A stretch of 5,431 nucleotides of DNA from an uncultured Carnobacteriaceae bacterium (GTDB lineage: Bacteria > Bacillota > Bacilli > Lactobacillales > Aerococcaceae): positions 1 to 5,431 of the forward strand of contig CALHVK010000020.1 in NCBI GenBank assembly GCA_938039195.1, read 5' to 3'. Positions within the stretch are counted from its first letter, which is position 1; each line of letters starts with the position of its first letter. Made by a program: the position numbers and the translations under genes. The notes under the pieces were generated by a model. It did not search any database. It was not told where the DNA came from and saw only the letters and a program-made list of their open reading frames with translations. Below, one piece after another: positions 1 through 5,393 of the stretch.

Positions 1-37
1 TATCGGTAAGAGTTTGACGTATATTCAATAATAGAAT

Positions 38-67
38 AAAAGCAAGGTGAATGCACCTTGCTTTTTT
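38..67. terminator. Bidirectional rho-independent terminator
   Basis: A perfect 12-bp stem, AAAAGCAAGGTG (38-49) with CACCTTGCTTTT (54-65), closes a 4-nt AATG loop. It is followed by a T run on the plus strand (62-67) and gives a U-rich tail on the minus strand from the A-rich left side. On the minus strand it lies about 20 nt beyond the stop of the carboxypeptidase gene and is that gene's natural terminator. On the plus strand it probably ends a gene lying left of the window. Confidence 0.88.
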
Positions 68-86
68 ATTTTTGTTTCAGATTCTT

Positions 87-842
87 CTATTCGTAGTTTC
101 CTCCAGGAACTCCAAAGTATTCTTCGAGACTTAATCCGGATTGGTAAATAGCAGTGGCTTTGTCACCGACATATCTTAAATGCCATGCTTCGGCTTGGTA
201 ACCTGTGATGGATTCCTTGCCGGGTTGGAATCGGATGATGAAGCCGTACTCGTGGGCATGCGTATGAAGCCAGTGGATGGCGTCGTGATATTCTGGGCCA
301 TCGAGTAAGTTTCCATGAGAGTCGAGAATATCGAAGGCGAGCCCTGTTTGGTGTTCGCTATATCCTGGGCGAGCAGAGTACGTATCTGCGGCCGCTTGTC
401 CTTCACGGGCTACATAGTTGTTATAAAGTTTGGTTTGATAGTCATAGGAACGATATCCGCTGTAAGAATCGCTAATTGGATAGCCGAGTTCTTGCATGCG
501 ATGAATTAACGCGCGGACTTGTTGGCCAGCTGTTGGATCTTCGCCGGGCGCATACGTTGATGGGAGCGCGTGTTTTTTATTGACGATGATGTCATACCCA
601 AGAGATAGGTCAGCCTTGCCACTTGCAGCCTGTGCTTGCGTAGTAGCCTCGGTTACTGTCGTTTCTTCAGAAGAGGCCTCTGTACTATTGACGGTCGTTT
701 TTGAAGTTGAGCTTGTTGTCGTGCTTGTTGTTTGTGCAGTCGTTGCCATCGAACTCGTGGTTGTTTCAGCGGGAGTGTTCTGGTTGGAACAGCCGAGGAG
801 AATGAAGCTTAGTGCAACTGCTGGGAAGAGTTGTTTTTTCAC
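87..842 (-). CDS. VanY-type D-alanyl-D-alanine carboxypeptidase, lipoprotein (peptidase M15B)
   Basis: Predicted zinc D,D-carboxypeptidase that removes the terminal D-Ala from peptidoglycan stem peptides at the outer face of the membrane. Numbering below is from the upstream ATG at 851 (254 aa). The N-terminus has a short basic stretch (VKKQ), a hydrophobic core and the lipobox LLGC with the lipid-anchored Cys at 21. Residues 22-78 are a Ser/Thr/Ala-rich linker, likely a wall spacer. The catalytic domain, about 81-250, holds SGYRS (131-135), SEHQTGLAFD (165-174) and EAWH (221-224). By family knowledge the zinc ligands are H167, D174 and H224, with E221 as catalytic base, and all are present. 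The GTG start at 842 is preferred: AAAGGA (856-851) lies 8 nt upstream of it, whereas the same bases directly abut or overlap the ATG at 851 and leave that codon without a usable ribosome binding site. This gives 251 aa. The gene is monocistronic, divergent from guaB, and nothing in the window links it to glycopeptide resistance genes; a housekeeping wall-remodelling role is more likely. Confidence 0.9.
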   Translation of the reverse strand: MKKQLFPAVALSFILLGCSNQNTPAETTTSSMATTAQTTSTTTSSTSKTTVNSTEASSEETTVTEATTQAQAASGKADLSLGYDIIVNKKHALPSTYAPGEDPTAGQQVRALIHRMQELGYPISDSYSGYRSYDYQTKLYNNYVAREGQAAADTYSARPGYSEHQTGLAFDILDSHGNLLDGPEYHDAIHWLHTHAHEYGFIIRFQPGKESITGYQAEAWHLRYVGDKATAIYQSGLSLEEYFGVPGGNYE

Positions 843-869
843 AGGAATCATCCTTTCTTTGTCACTATT

Positions 870-878
870 AGTGTAGCA
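870..878 (-). promoter_or_regulatory. Possible extended -10 promoter of the carboxypeptidase gene
   Basis: On the minus strand the sequence TGC-TACACT (878-870) resembles an extended -10 element (TGN plus TANNNT), placing a start of transcription near 862-864, about 20 nt before the GTG codon. The -35 region is poor: TTCCAA about 16 nt upstream is the best candidate. The extended -10 could compensate, but this call rests on one motif. Confidence 0.4.
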
Positions 879-928
879 TAATTCCGAAGCTTTGGAAGGT
901 GTTTTTGTGAAAAATTAAACTCTCATTA

Positions 929-941
929 AAATACGAACAAT
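929..941 (+). promoter_or_regulatory. PurBox-like site upstream of guaB
   Basis: AAATACGAACAAT matches the Gram-positive PurR operator consensus AWWWCCGAACWWT, as I recall it from Lactococcus and Bacillus, at all but one position. Its centre is roughly 85 nt upstream of the predicted guaB transcription start, near the distance at which lactococcal PurR activates. A weaker CCGAA match lies at 880-892 (two mismatches) and a reversed TTCG match overlaps the transcription start near 1012-1024. PurR control of guaB is an inference. Confidence 0.4.
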
Positions 942-971
942 AAAAGATGAAACTTCCATGAATTATCAGGA

Positions 972-985
972 TTTTCTGCAGAAAA
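972..985. promoter_or_regulatory. Perfect 14-bp palindrome, candidate operator of guaB
   Basis: TTTTCTGCAGAAAA is its own reverse complement and ends two bases before the predicted guaB -35 hexamer (988-993). It has no T tail and sits upstream of transcription, so it is not a terminator. A dimeric regulator binding here would overlap RNA polymerase contacts. No regulator is identified, and AT-rich palindromes of this size can occur by chance. Confidence 0.35.
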
Positions 986-987
986 AC

Positions 988-1015
988 TTGCTTTTTCTTT
1001 TAAAAGTGGTATATT
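988..1015 (+). promoter_or_regulatory. guaB promoter
   Basis: The -35 hexamer TTGCTT (988-993), a 16-nt spacer and the -10 hexamer TATATT (1010-1015) preceded by TGG (1007-1009) form an extended -10 promoter. An overlapping TATTAT (1012-1017) with an 18-nt spacer is an alternative. Transcription should start near 1022, giving a leader of only about 30 nt that holds the ribosome binding site TGGAGG (1038-1043), 8 nt before the ATG. There is no room for a riboswitch or attenuator, so control must act mainly at the promoter. Confidence 0.7.
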
Positions 1016-1051
1016 ATTCGTTAATAAATTCAATCACTGGAGGTTTGTGCT

Positions 1052-2530
1052 ATGTCAAAATGGGAAACAAAATTTCAAAAAGAAGGGTACACATTCGATG
1101 ATGTTTTACTAATTCCAGCGGAGAGTCATGTCTTGCCAAATGACGTGGATTTACGCGTGCAATTAGCCAAAAACATTCGTCTCAATATTCCTTTAATGAG
1201 TGCAAGTATGGATACCGTCACAGATTCTACCATGGCGATTGCGATTGCGCGTCAAGGTGGATTAGGCGTGATTCATAAAAACATGTCTATCGCAGAACAA
1301 GCAGAAGAAGTTCATAAAGTAAAACGTTCCGAAAGTGGCGTTATCATCAATCCATTTTTCTTAACTCCATCCCATAAAGTACAAGATGCCGAAGACCTCA
1401 TGTCAAAATACCGTATTAGCGGTGTACCAATCGTTGATGACTTAGAAACACGTCACCTCGTTGGGATTTTGACAAACCGTGACTTACGTTTTATCTCAGA
1501 TTATTCCATTTTCATTGACGAAGTAATGACAAAAGAGAACCTCGTAACGGCTCCAGTTGGAACTTCATTGAAAGACGCAGAAGCCATTCTTCAAAAACAT
1601 AAAATCGAAAAATTACCATTAGTAGACGATAAAGGATGCTTAGCAGGGTTAATTACGATTAAAGACATCGAGAAAGTGATTGAATTCCCGAACTCTGCTA
1701 AAGACGAACACGGACGTTTACTCGTGGCTGCAGCAGTAGGGATTACTTCAGATACATTCGAACGTGCAAAAGCACTACTAGACGCAGGTGCGGATGCCAT
1801 CGTCATTGATACAGCTCATGGACATAGTGCCGGCGTAATCCGTAAAATTAAAGAAATCCGCGAAACATTCCCTGACGCAACATTGATTGCCGGAAACGTA
1901 GCGACAGGAGAAGGAACACGTGCCTTATTTGAAACAGGCGTGGACGTTGTAAAAGTCGGAATCGGACCTGGTTCTATCTGTACAACTCGTGTCGTTGCCG
2001 GTGTAGGGGTTCCACAAATCACAGCGATTTACGATGCCGCAACAGTGGCGAAAGAATTTGGCAAAGCGATCATCGCAGACGGTGGGATTAAGTACTCCGG
2101 AGATATCGCTAAAGCTATCGCAGCAGGTGGACATGCGGTGATGTTAGGAAGCATGCTTGCCGGAACAGATGAATCTCCAGGTGAATTCGAAATCTTCCAA
2201 GGACGTCGCTTCAAGACATACCGCGGAATGGGAAGTCTAGCAGCGATGGAAAATGGTTCAGGTGACCGTTACTTCCAAGCGAAAAACGAAGCGAACAAAC
2301 GCGTACCAGAGGGAATCGAAGGGCGTGTAGCTTACAAAGGGTCTGCGGCGGATATTATTTTCCAAATGGTTGGCGGACTTCGCTCTGGGATGGGGTATGT
2401 TGGGGCGCGTAATTTAGAAGAGCTTCGCGAGAATACGCAATTTGTGCGTATGAGTGGTGCGGGGCTAAGAGAAAGCCATCCGCATGATGTTCAGATTACG
2501 AAAGAAGCACCAAACTATTCAATTTCATAA
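1052..2530 (+). CDS. guaB: Inosine-5'-monophosphate dehydrogenase
   Basis: Oxidises IMP to XMP with NAD+, the committed step of guanine nucleotide synthesis, as a cytosolic tetramer. The 492-aa product has the usual bacterial length. A (beta/alpha)8 barrel is interrupted by a pair of CBS domains at about residues 97-210, which in this family bind regulatory nucleotides. The catalytic loop GPGSICTTR (305-313) carries the nucleophile Cys310. Asp343 in ADGGI and the GSMLAGTDESPG segment (366-377) belong to the IMP phosphate site, YRGMGS is at 390-395, and the mobile flap carries the Arg406-Tyr407 dyad in DRYFQ that activates water. The start is set by TGGAGG 8 nt upstream of the ATG and the canonical N-terminus (FDDVLL, 15-20). 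All key residues are intact. It is a single-gene transcription unit with its own promoter and a terminator 7 nt after the stop. No neighbouring guaA is visible. Confidence 0.98.
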   Translation: MSKWETKFQKEGYTFDDVLLIPAESHVLPNDVDLRVQLAKNIRLNIPLMSASMDTVTDSTMAIAIARQGGLGVIHKNMSIAEQAEEVHKVKRSESGVIINPFFLTPSHKVQDAEDLMSKYRISGVPIVDDLETRHLVGILTNRDLRFISDYSIFIDEVMTKENLVTAPVGTSLKDAEAILQKHKIEKLPLVDDKGCLAGLITIKDIEKVIEFPNSAKDEHGRLLVAAAVGITSDTFERAKALLDAGADAIVIDTAHGHSAGVIRKIKEIRETFPDATLIAGNVATGEGTRALFETGVDVVKVGIGPGSICTTRVVAGVGVPQITAIYDAATVAKEFGKAIIADGGIKYSGDIAKAIAAGGHAVMLGSMLAGTDESPGEFEIFQGRRFKTYRGMGSLAAMENGSGDRYFQAKNEANKRVPEGIEGRVAYKGSAADIIFQMVGGLRSGMGYVGARNLEELRENTQFVRMSGAGLRESHPHDVQITKEAPNYSIS

Positions 2531-2536
2531 GAAAAT

Positions 2537-2733
2537 AAAAAAGCTATTAACCGAAGGTTTTTGGATATCTTCATAATAGCGATAATAGCTGTACCGGACT
2601 GAGCCTAAGGTCTCAGTTCCTCTCGACTCTCAAACTGCCTCTAGGGAATAAATTCCTAGAGGCAGTAATTCGTTTCGAGTACACTCGCTATTATTGCTAT
2701 TATAGAATCCAAAACCTGGTTAATAGCTTTTTT
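2537..2733. terminator. guaB terminator stem with a structured repeat in its loop
   Basis: AAAAAAGCTATTAACC (2537-2552) and GGTTAATAGCTTTTTT (2718-2733) are perfect 16-bp inverted repeats. They begin 7 nt after the guaB stop and end in a T run on the plus strand and, by symmetry, on the minus strand. Arms and tail are those of an ordinary rho-independent terminator, but 165 nt lie between them instead of a 4-8 nt loop. A second stem continues inward (AGGTTTTTGGAT with ATCCAAAACCT, one bulged T), so the whole 197-nt unit could form one cruciform in DNA or one long branched hairpin in RNA. Whether it still terminates efficiently is unknown, because the distant right arm must find the left arm before polymerase leaves the T run. 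Confidence 0.65.
2563..2710 (+). repeat. 148-nt structured palindromic repeat, copy 1
   Basis: The core runs from GGATATCTTC to AGAATCC. The ends pair (GGAT with ATCC, TCT with AGA, with an A and a TTC-region bulge kept in both copies), followed by a 17-bp stem of 2573-2589 with 2687-2703. Inside are hairpin A (ACTGAG 2598-2603 with CTCAGT 2612-2617, loop CCTAAGGT) and a short stem CTCGA/TCGAG (2622-2626 with 2675-2679) leading to hairpin C (CTGCCTCTAGG 2635-2645 with CCTAGAGGCAG 2655-2665). It aligns without gaps to the copy at 5246-5393. It encodes no protein. I do not recognise the family. It may be a miniature inserted element or a structured RNA. Confidence 0.85.
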
Positions 2734-3043
2734 GAATTGAATAGTTCAGCTAGAAGCGAAACTGACATCATGTGTGCTTTTCGCTCACCACTCATGACAA
2801 ATTGGTATTCTTTTTGAAATGGAGGGAGGGGATAGAATAGCGTGTGTGGTTTTCACGGTTTACAACATCACTGGTGCAGGAGGATAAAACACAAAAGATT
2901 CGGGATGGGAGACGAGCTTTACTATTGAAGAGTTAGAAAGTGGTATCTACTGAATTGGTTTCTAGAAATGCGATAAGGGTGCGGTTTGAGGAGGGGTAGG
3001 GTTAAGGTTTGGTTTGTAAAAGGTTAGGAAAAAGGAAAATTAG
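2734..3043. other. Gene-free intergenic stretch between the guaB terminator and the glmS promoter
   Basis: About 310 bases with no convincing gene on either strand. It holds two overlapping, mutually exclusive short hairpins (AGCGAAA 2755-2761 with TTTCGCT 2779-2785; TCATGTGTG 2768-2776 with CACTCATGA 2789-2797, one mismatch). There are purine-rich G tracts at 2820-2830 and 2977-3012, and an AGGAGG (2878-2883) with no start codon at a workable distance. One frame reads as two short open pieces (2819-2887 and 2888-2944) separated by a stop, which may be chance or the trace of a decayed gene. Nothing more can be supported. Confidence 0.5.
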
Positions 3044-3072
3044 TTGTTTTTGGGGTGGTCATCGGTTATGAT
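3044..3072 (+). promoter_or_regulatory. glmS promoter
   Basis: TTGTTT (3044-3049), a 17-nt spacer and TATGAT (3067-3072) form a near-consensus vegetative (sigma-A type) promoter. Transcription should start near 3079, about 45 nt upstream of the ribozyme cleavage site and about 245 nt before the glmS ATG. This length fits the usual layout of ribozyme-controlled glmS genes. Confidence 0.7.
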
Positions 3073-3121
3073 AACTATGTTTCTGAAAATTTATGAAAGC
3101 TTTGAAAGGAAGCAACAAGGA

Positions 3122-3262
3122 TAGCGCCAGGCCTGTTGGAAAACAGGTGACGAGGAGTGAGTTTATCGAAACACTCGGCGGATGACTCAAGGCAGTGCAG
3201 TCTACAGTTTCATACAAACCATTTTTGCAAGGAAATGACAAAATTGAAACAGCACCAGAAAC
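3122..3262 (+). ncRNA. glmS ribozyme (glucosamine-6-phosphate-activated self-cleaving riboswitch)
   Basis: Cis-acting catalytic RNA in the glmS leader. By family knowledge it binds glucosamine-6-phosphate as a coenzyme, cuts its own backbone, and the 5'-hydroxyl mRNA is then degraded (by RNase J in Bacillus), giving product feedback. The diagnostic blocks are present in order: AGCGCC at the cleavage site (cut expected between A3123 and G3124), the P1 hairpin CCTGTT/AACAGG (3132-3137 with 3142-3147), the conserved TGACGAGG (3148-3155), the hairpin GAGTG/CACTC (3155-3159 with 3172-3176) around GTTTATCGAAA, and GGCGGATGACTC (3177-3188). A 3' domain follows, with GTGC/GCAC (3195-3198 with 3252-3255) and GTTTCA/TGAAAC (3207-3212 with 3245-3250). 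The catalytic core looks intact. The 3' limit is approximate. It lies about 60 nt before glmS in the same orientation. Confidence 0.95.
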
Positions 3263-3283
3263 ATAATCAAAATTACAATAAGA

Positions 3284-3314
3284 AGAGGACAAAAAAGGCC
3301 TCTGATAAAAGGAG
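3284..3314 (+). promoter_or_regulatory. Small hairpin and ribosome binding site before glmS
   Basis: AGAGG (3284-3288) can pair with CCTCT (3299-3303) around an A-rich loop, just upstream of the Shine-Dalgarno AAGGAG (3309-3314), which sits 9 nt before the ATG. The hairpin has no T tail, so it is not a terminator. It leaves the ribosome binding site free, and may simply separate it from the ribozyme. The ribosome binding site is secure, the hairpin less so. Confidence 0.55.
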
Positions 3315-3323
3315 TTAAACATT

Positions 3324-5132
3324 ATGTGCGGAATCGTAGGATGTATTGGACATGGAAAAATCCAAACAGTAGTATTAAACGGATTAGAAAAGCTTGAGTA
3401 TCGTGGATATGACTCAGCAGGATTATTTATTATGGACGAAGATGGATCAACACAATTAGTAAAACGTGTTGGACGTATTCAAAATCTTCGTGATGCAGTG
3501 GATGAAGAAATTCCAGCATTTGCAGGGATTGGGCATACTCGTTGGGCAACACACGGACCAGCGACAGAAAACAACGCTCACCCTCACCAATCACAATCAG
3601 GTCGTTTCACATTAGTGCACAACGGCGTTATTGAAAACTATGACGAATTGAAAAAAGAATTCTTAAGCGACGTTGATTTCAAATCTCAAACAGATACTGA
3701 AGTTGCCGTAAACTTAGTAGAATACTTTGCAAATAAAGAAAACTTATCAGGAAAAGAAGCGTTCCGTCGCGCGTTGAAAGAAATCCGCGGATCATTCGCG
3801 TTCGGTTTGTTAGACAGCGAAAAACCAGGCGTTCTTTACGCAGCAAAACATAAGAGCCCATTATTAGTAGGGGTTGGCGAAGGCTTCAACGTGATCTGTT
3901 CAGACGCAATGGCAACAATCGCTGAAACAGACCGTTACATCGAAATCAAAGACGAAGAGTTAATCACATTAACTGCAGACTCTGTAGAAATTGAAACAAT
4001 TGATGGCAAACCAGTAGAACGTGCACCATTCGTTGCAGAATTAGATGCAGACGATTTAGAAAAAGGGGCTTACCCTCACTACATGTTGAAAGAAATGGAT
4101 GAACAACCAGTTGTATTACGTAAAATCATCCAAAACTACCAAGACGAAAATGGTCAATTACAAGTCGATAAAGAAATCCAAGACAGCATTTTAGCAAGCG
4201 ACCGCATTTACGTGATTGCCTGCGGAACAAGCTACCATGCAGGATGGGTTGGGAAAGCTTTATTAGAACAACTTGCTGGAATTCCAGTAGAAGTTCACCT
4301 AGCAAGTGAGTTTGCTTATCACCAACCATTATTATCACAAAAACCATTCTTCATTTTCTTATCACAAAGTGGAGAAACAGCGGACAGCCGTCAAGCGTTA
4401 GTAAAAGTAAACGAGCAAAACTTCCCATCATTAACAATCACAAACGTGAAAGGCTCAACTCTTTCTCGTGAAGCAAGCTACACTTTACTATTACACGCAG
4501 GTCCTGAAATTGCCGTAGCTTCAACAAAAGCTTACACTGCACAAATCGCAGTAATGGCTGTTTTAGCAGACGCATTACGCGCTTCTAAAGGCTTAGAAGC
4601 TCCATTCGACATGAAGCACGACTTAGGTGTCGTTGCCGCTTCAATCGAGAGCGTATTATCAGACAAACAAGCCGTTCAAGACTTAGTCAAAGAGCGCTTA
4701 TTAGAAACTCGCAATGCTTTCTACATCGGTCGTCACTTAGACTACTATGTAGCAATGGAAGCAGCGTTGAAATTAAAAGAAATCTCATACGTGCAAACTG
4801 AAAGCTTTGCCGCAGGGGAATTAAAACACGGAACAATCGCCCTTATCGAAGAAGGCACTCCAGTCATCGCATTATTAAGCGAACCAGTTGTAGCGAGCCA
4901 CACTCGCGGAAATATCCAAGAAGTGAAAGCTCGTGGCGCTGTCGTAACAACAATCGCGATGGAAGGCGTTGAACAAGAAGGCGACGATATCATCGTTCCA
5001 GCGGTGCCAATCCTACTTGCACCAATCGTATCTGTAGTGGTAACGCAATTAATCGCGTACTACACTTCTCTAGGTAAAGGCTTAGACGTGGATAAACCGC
5101 GTAACCTTGCCAAATCAGTTACAGTAGAATAG
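3324..5132 (+). CDS. glmS: Glutamine--fructose-6-phosphate aminotransferase (isomerizing)
   Basis: Cytosolic enzyme that makes glucosamine-6-phosphate from fructose-6-phosphate and glutamine, the first step to UDP-GlcNAc for peptidoglycan and teichoic acid. At 602 aa it has normal full length. The N-terminal class II glutamine amidotransferase domain (about 2-240) begins MCGIVG, Cys2 becoming the N-terminal nucleophile. It carries YRGYDSAG (27-34), HTRWATHG (71-78), HNG (99-101) and TDTE (123-126). Two sugar-isomerase (SIS) domains follow: CGTSYHA (300-306), SQSGETADS (347-355) and ASTKAYTAQ (399-407) in the first, and LKLKEISY with Glu486 and ELKHG with His502 in the second. The C-terminus ends in the conserved KPRNLAKSVTVE with Lys597, the fructose-6-phosphate Schiff-base lysine. 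The start is fixed by the obligatory MCG sequence and by AAGGAG 9 nt upstream. It is a monocistronic unit with its own promoter, a ribozyme leader and a terminator right after the stop. Catalytic residues are all intact. Confidence 0.98.
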   Translation: MCGIVGCIGHGKIQTVVLNGLEKLEYRGYDSAGLFIMDEDGSTQLVKRVGRIQNLRDAVDEEIPAFAGIGHTRWATHGPATENNAHPHQSQSGRFTLVHNGVIENYDELKKEFLSDVDFKSQTDTEVAVNLVEYFANKENLSGKEAFRRALKEIRGSFAFGLLDSEKPGVLYAAKHKSPLLVGVGEGFNVICSDAMATIAETDRYIEIKDEELITLTADSVEIETIDGKPVERAPFVAELDADDLEKGAYPHYMLKEMDEQPVVLRKIIQNYQDENGQLQVDKEIQDSILASDRIYVIACGTSYHAGWVGKALLEQLAGIPVEVHLASEFAYHQPLLSQKPFFIFLSQSGETADSRQALVKVNEQNFPSLTITNVKGSTLSREASYTLLLHAGPEIAVASTKAYTAQIAVMAVLADALRASKGLEAPFDMKHDLGVVAASIESVLSDKQAVQDLVKERLLETRNAFYIGRHLDYYVAMEAALKLKEISYVQTESFAAGELKHGTIALIEEGTPVIALLSEPVVASHTRGNIQEVKARGAVVTTIAMEGVEQEGDDIIVPAVPILLAPIVSVVVTQLIAYYTSLGKGLDVDKPRNLAKSVTVE

Positions 5133-5164
5133 AAAAAATGGTGGACGGCTGTCCACCATTTTTT
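5133..5164. terminator. glmS rho-independent terminator (bidirectional)
   Basis: A perfect 14-bp stem, AAAAAATGGTGGAC (5133-5146) with GTCCACCATTTTTT (5151-5164), closes a GGCT loop directly after the glmS stop codon. The plus strand ends in a run of six T. The A run on the left gives the same on the minus strand, so it could also stop transcription coming from the right of the window. Confidence 0.93.
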
Positions 5165-5245
5165 GTTTTCGAAGGATGCAAAATCCATTTGAAAAGAAGA
5201 GAGAATATAGCCCAAGGGGCTAAAAAATAAACTTCATACCGCTTC

Positions 5246-5393
5246 GGATATCTTCATAGCTGCGATAATAGCTGTACCGGGGCGAGCCTAGGGTCTCGCT
5301 CCCTATCGAGCTTCAAACTGACTCTAGGAAATGAATTTCCAGAGTCAGTAATTCACATCGATTATGATCGCTATTGTTATTCCTATAGAATCC
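5246..5393 (+). repeat. 148-nt structured palindromic repeat, copy 2
   Basis: Same length and same orientation as the repeat at 2563-2710, aligned without gaps; about 116 of 148 positions agree by hand count. The fold is preserved through changes on both sides: hairpin A is GGGGCGAG (5279-5286) with CTCGCTCC (5295-5302), hairpin C is CTGACTCT (5318-5325) with AGAGTCAG (5341-5348) plus GGAAA/TTTCC above a bulged A, and the inner stem is ATCGA/TCGAT (5305-5309 with 5358-5362). The outer stem is less perfect, with G-T wobbles and an internal mismatch region. The ends extend to TTCGGAT/ATCCGAA (5243-5249 with 5390-5396). Unlike copy 1 it lies about 80 nt beyond an intact terminator, not inside the stem that ends its upstream gene. 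Confidence 0.85.

Noticed and set aside
2..31. Possible C-terminal end of an upstream plus-strand gene (an open frame ending in TAA at 29-31, just before the terminator)
   Set aside because: Only nine codons are visible and another frame stops at 7-9 as well. The terminator makes an upstream gene likely, but its frame and identity cannot be supported.
87..842. A glycopeptide-resistance (van cluster) assignment for the VanY-like gene
   Set aside because: No vanS/R, vanH, ligase or vanX is nearby. Neighbours are guaB and glmS, and VanY-family carboxypeptidases are common housekeeping lipoproteins.
2537..2733. An insertion sequence or transposon remnant with terminal inverted repeats
   Set aside because: The 16-bp arms are not shared with the second copy and end in A6/T6 like a terminator. 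No transposase fragment is present. The shared unit is only the inner 148 nt.
2819..2944. Two short open pieces in one frame separated by a stop, perhaps a decayed gene
   Set aside because: Each is about 18-22 codons, there is no ribosome binding site, and the translation resembles no family I recognise.
3093..3185. A 30-codon ORF (ATG to TGA) in the glmS leader, a possible leader peptide
   Set aside because: It lacks a ribosome binding site and runs through the conserved ribozyme core, whose sequence is explained by the RNA structure.
3059..3322. An 87-codon minus-strand ORF opposite the glmS leader
   Set aside because: It covers the promoter and ribozyme on the other strand, has no family resemblance, and is open by chance.
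5206..5224. AGCCC/GGGCT hairpin followed by a run of A, considered as a terminator
   Set aside because: The run after the hairpin on the plus strand is A, not T, and the minus strand lacks a T run after the stem. The stem is only about 5-6 bp.
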